15,259 bases of DNA from contig JACQDU010000190.1 of the NCBI GenBank assembly GCA_016200955.1, forward strand, positions 1 through 15,259, in the 5' to 3' direction. Made by a program: the position numbers and the translations under genes. The notes beneath the pieces are model-generated. The model did no database searches, was not told the origin of the DNA, and saw only the letters and a list, made by a program, of their open reading frames with translations. Below are positions 15,238 through 15,259 of this stretch, piece after piece. Every line of letters starts with the position of its first letter. The stretch's first letter is position 1. The DNA is from a bacterium. GTDB taxonomy: Bacteria; Planctomycetota; J058; JACQDU01.

Positions 15238-15259
15238 CCACGAAGGCACGAAGACACGA
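15238..15259. repeat. Tandem CACGAAG octamer repeat, cut by the window edge
   Basis: Three consecutive 8-base units (CCACGAAG, GCACGAAG, and a truncated ACACGA) sit at the right end, upstream of the ttcA-like gene. The same 11 bases, AACCACGAAGG, occur at 2178-2188 before the B12 radical SAM gene. Repeats of this style occur between genes in many environmental bacterial genomes; their function is unclear. Confidence 0.55.

Overview
The window is about 15.3 kb of very GC-rich DNA with strong G/C preference at third codon positions. It looks like the chromosome of a Gram-negative bacterium: it has a surface-barrel outer-membrane protein with a signal peptide, a ribosomal protein S21 and cell-envelope glycosyltransferases. 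Zinc-binding RING-like domains joined to a membrane anchor and TPR, together with the S21 sequence style, suggest an uncultured planctomycete-like or myxobacterium-like lineage. That placement is an inference with low confidence. No CRISPR array, tRNA, rRNA, insertion sequence or phage gene is visible.

Region 1 (54-7844, + strand) is one tightly packed operon with overlapping start and stop codons. The order is a radical SAM/SPASM enzyme, a four-helix membrane protein, a small two-helix membrane protein that appears to carry a +1 frame disruption, a B12-binding radical SAM enzyme, a 970-residue multi-module glycosyltransferase, and a membrane-anchored SGNH/AlgX-like hydrolase or acyltransferase. 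Together they look like a pathway that builds and decorates a surface glycan or glycolipid. The two radical SAM enzymes would make or modify a lipid or sugar part, the fused glycosyltransferase would assemble it at the membrane, and the SGNH protein would add or remove acyl groups outside the cytoplasm. The chemistry and substrate cannot be read from the sequence.

Region 2 (7854-12862, - strand) converges on region 1 with a 9-base gap. Read in its own direction it has a doubtful 64-codon ORF, a 50-residue RING-like mini-protein, a 402-residue RING/TM/TPR/coiled-coil/tudor-like protein, an 898-residue protein joining an M1-peptidase-like periplasmic part to an Omp85-like barrel, and a 4'-phosphopantetheinyl transferase. 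The mini-protein is a diverged tandem copy of the first 46 residues of its neighbour.

Region 3 (12863-13166) is a divergent intergenic stretch with a strong hairpin and a plausible sigma70-type promoter facing rpsU. Region 4 (13167-14606, + strand) holds rpsU, which has an unusual basic and Gly/Phe-repeat tail, followed 12 bases later by galT. Region 5 (14619-15202, - strand) is a TtcA-like tRNA thiolase gene that has lost an internal segment and its reading frame. The right edge enters an 8-base tandem repeat of the CACGAAG type.
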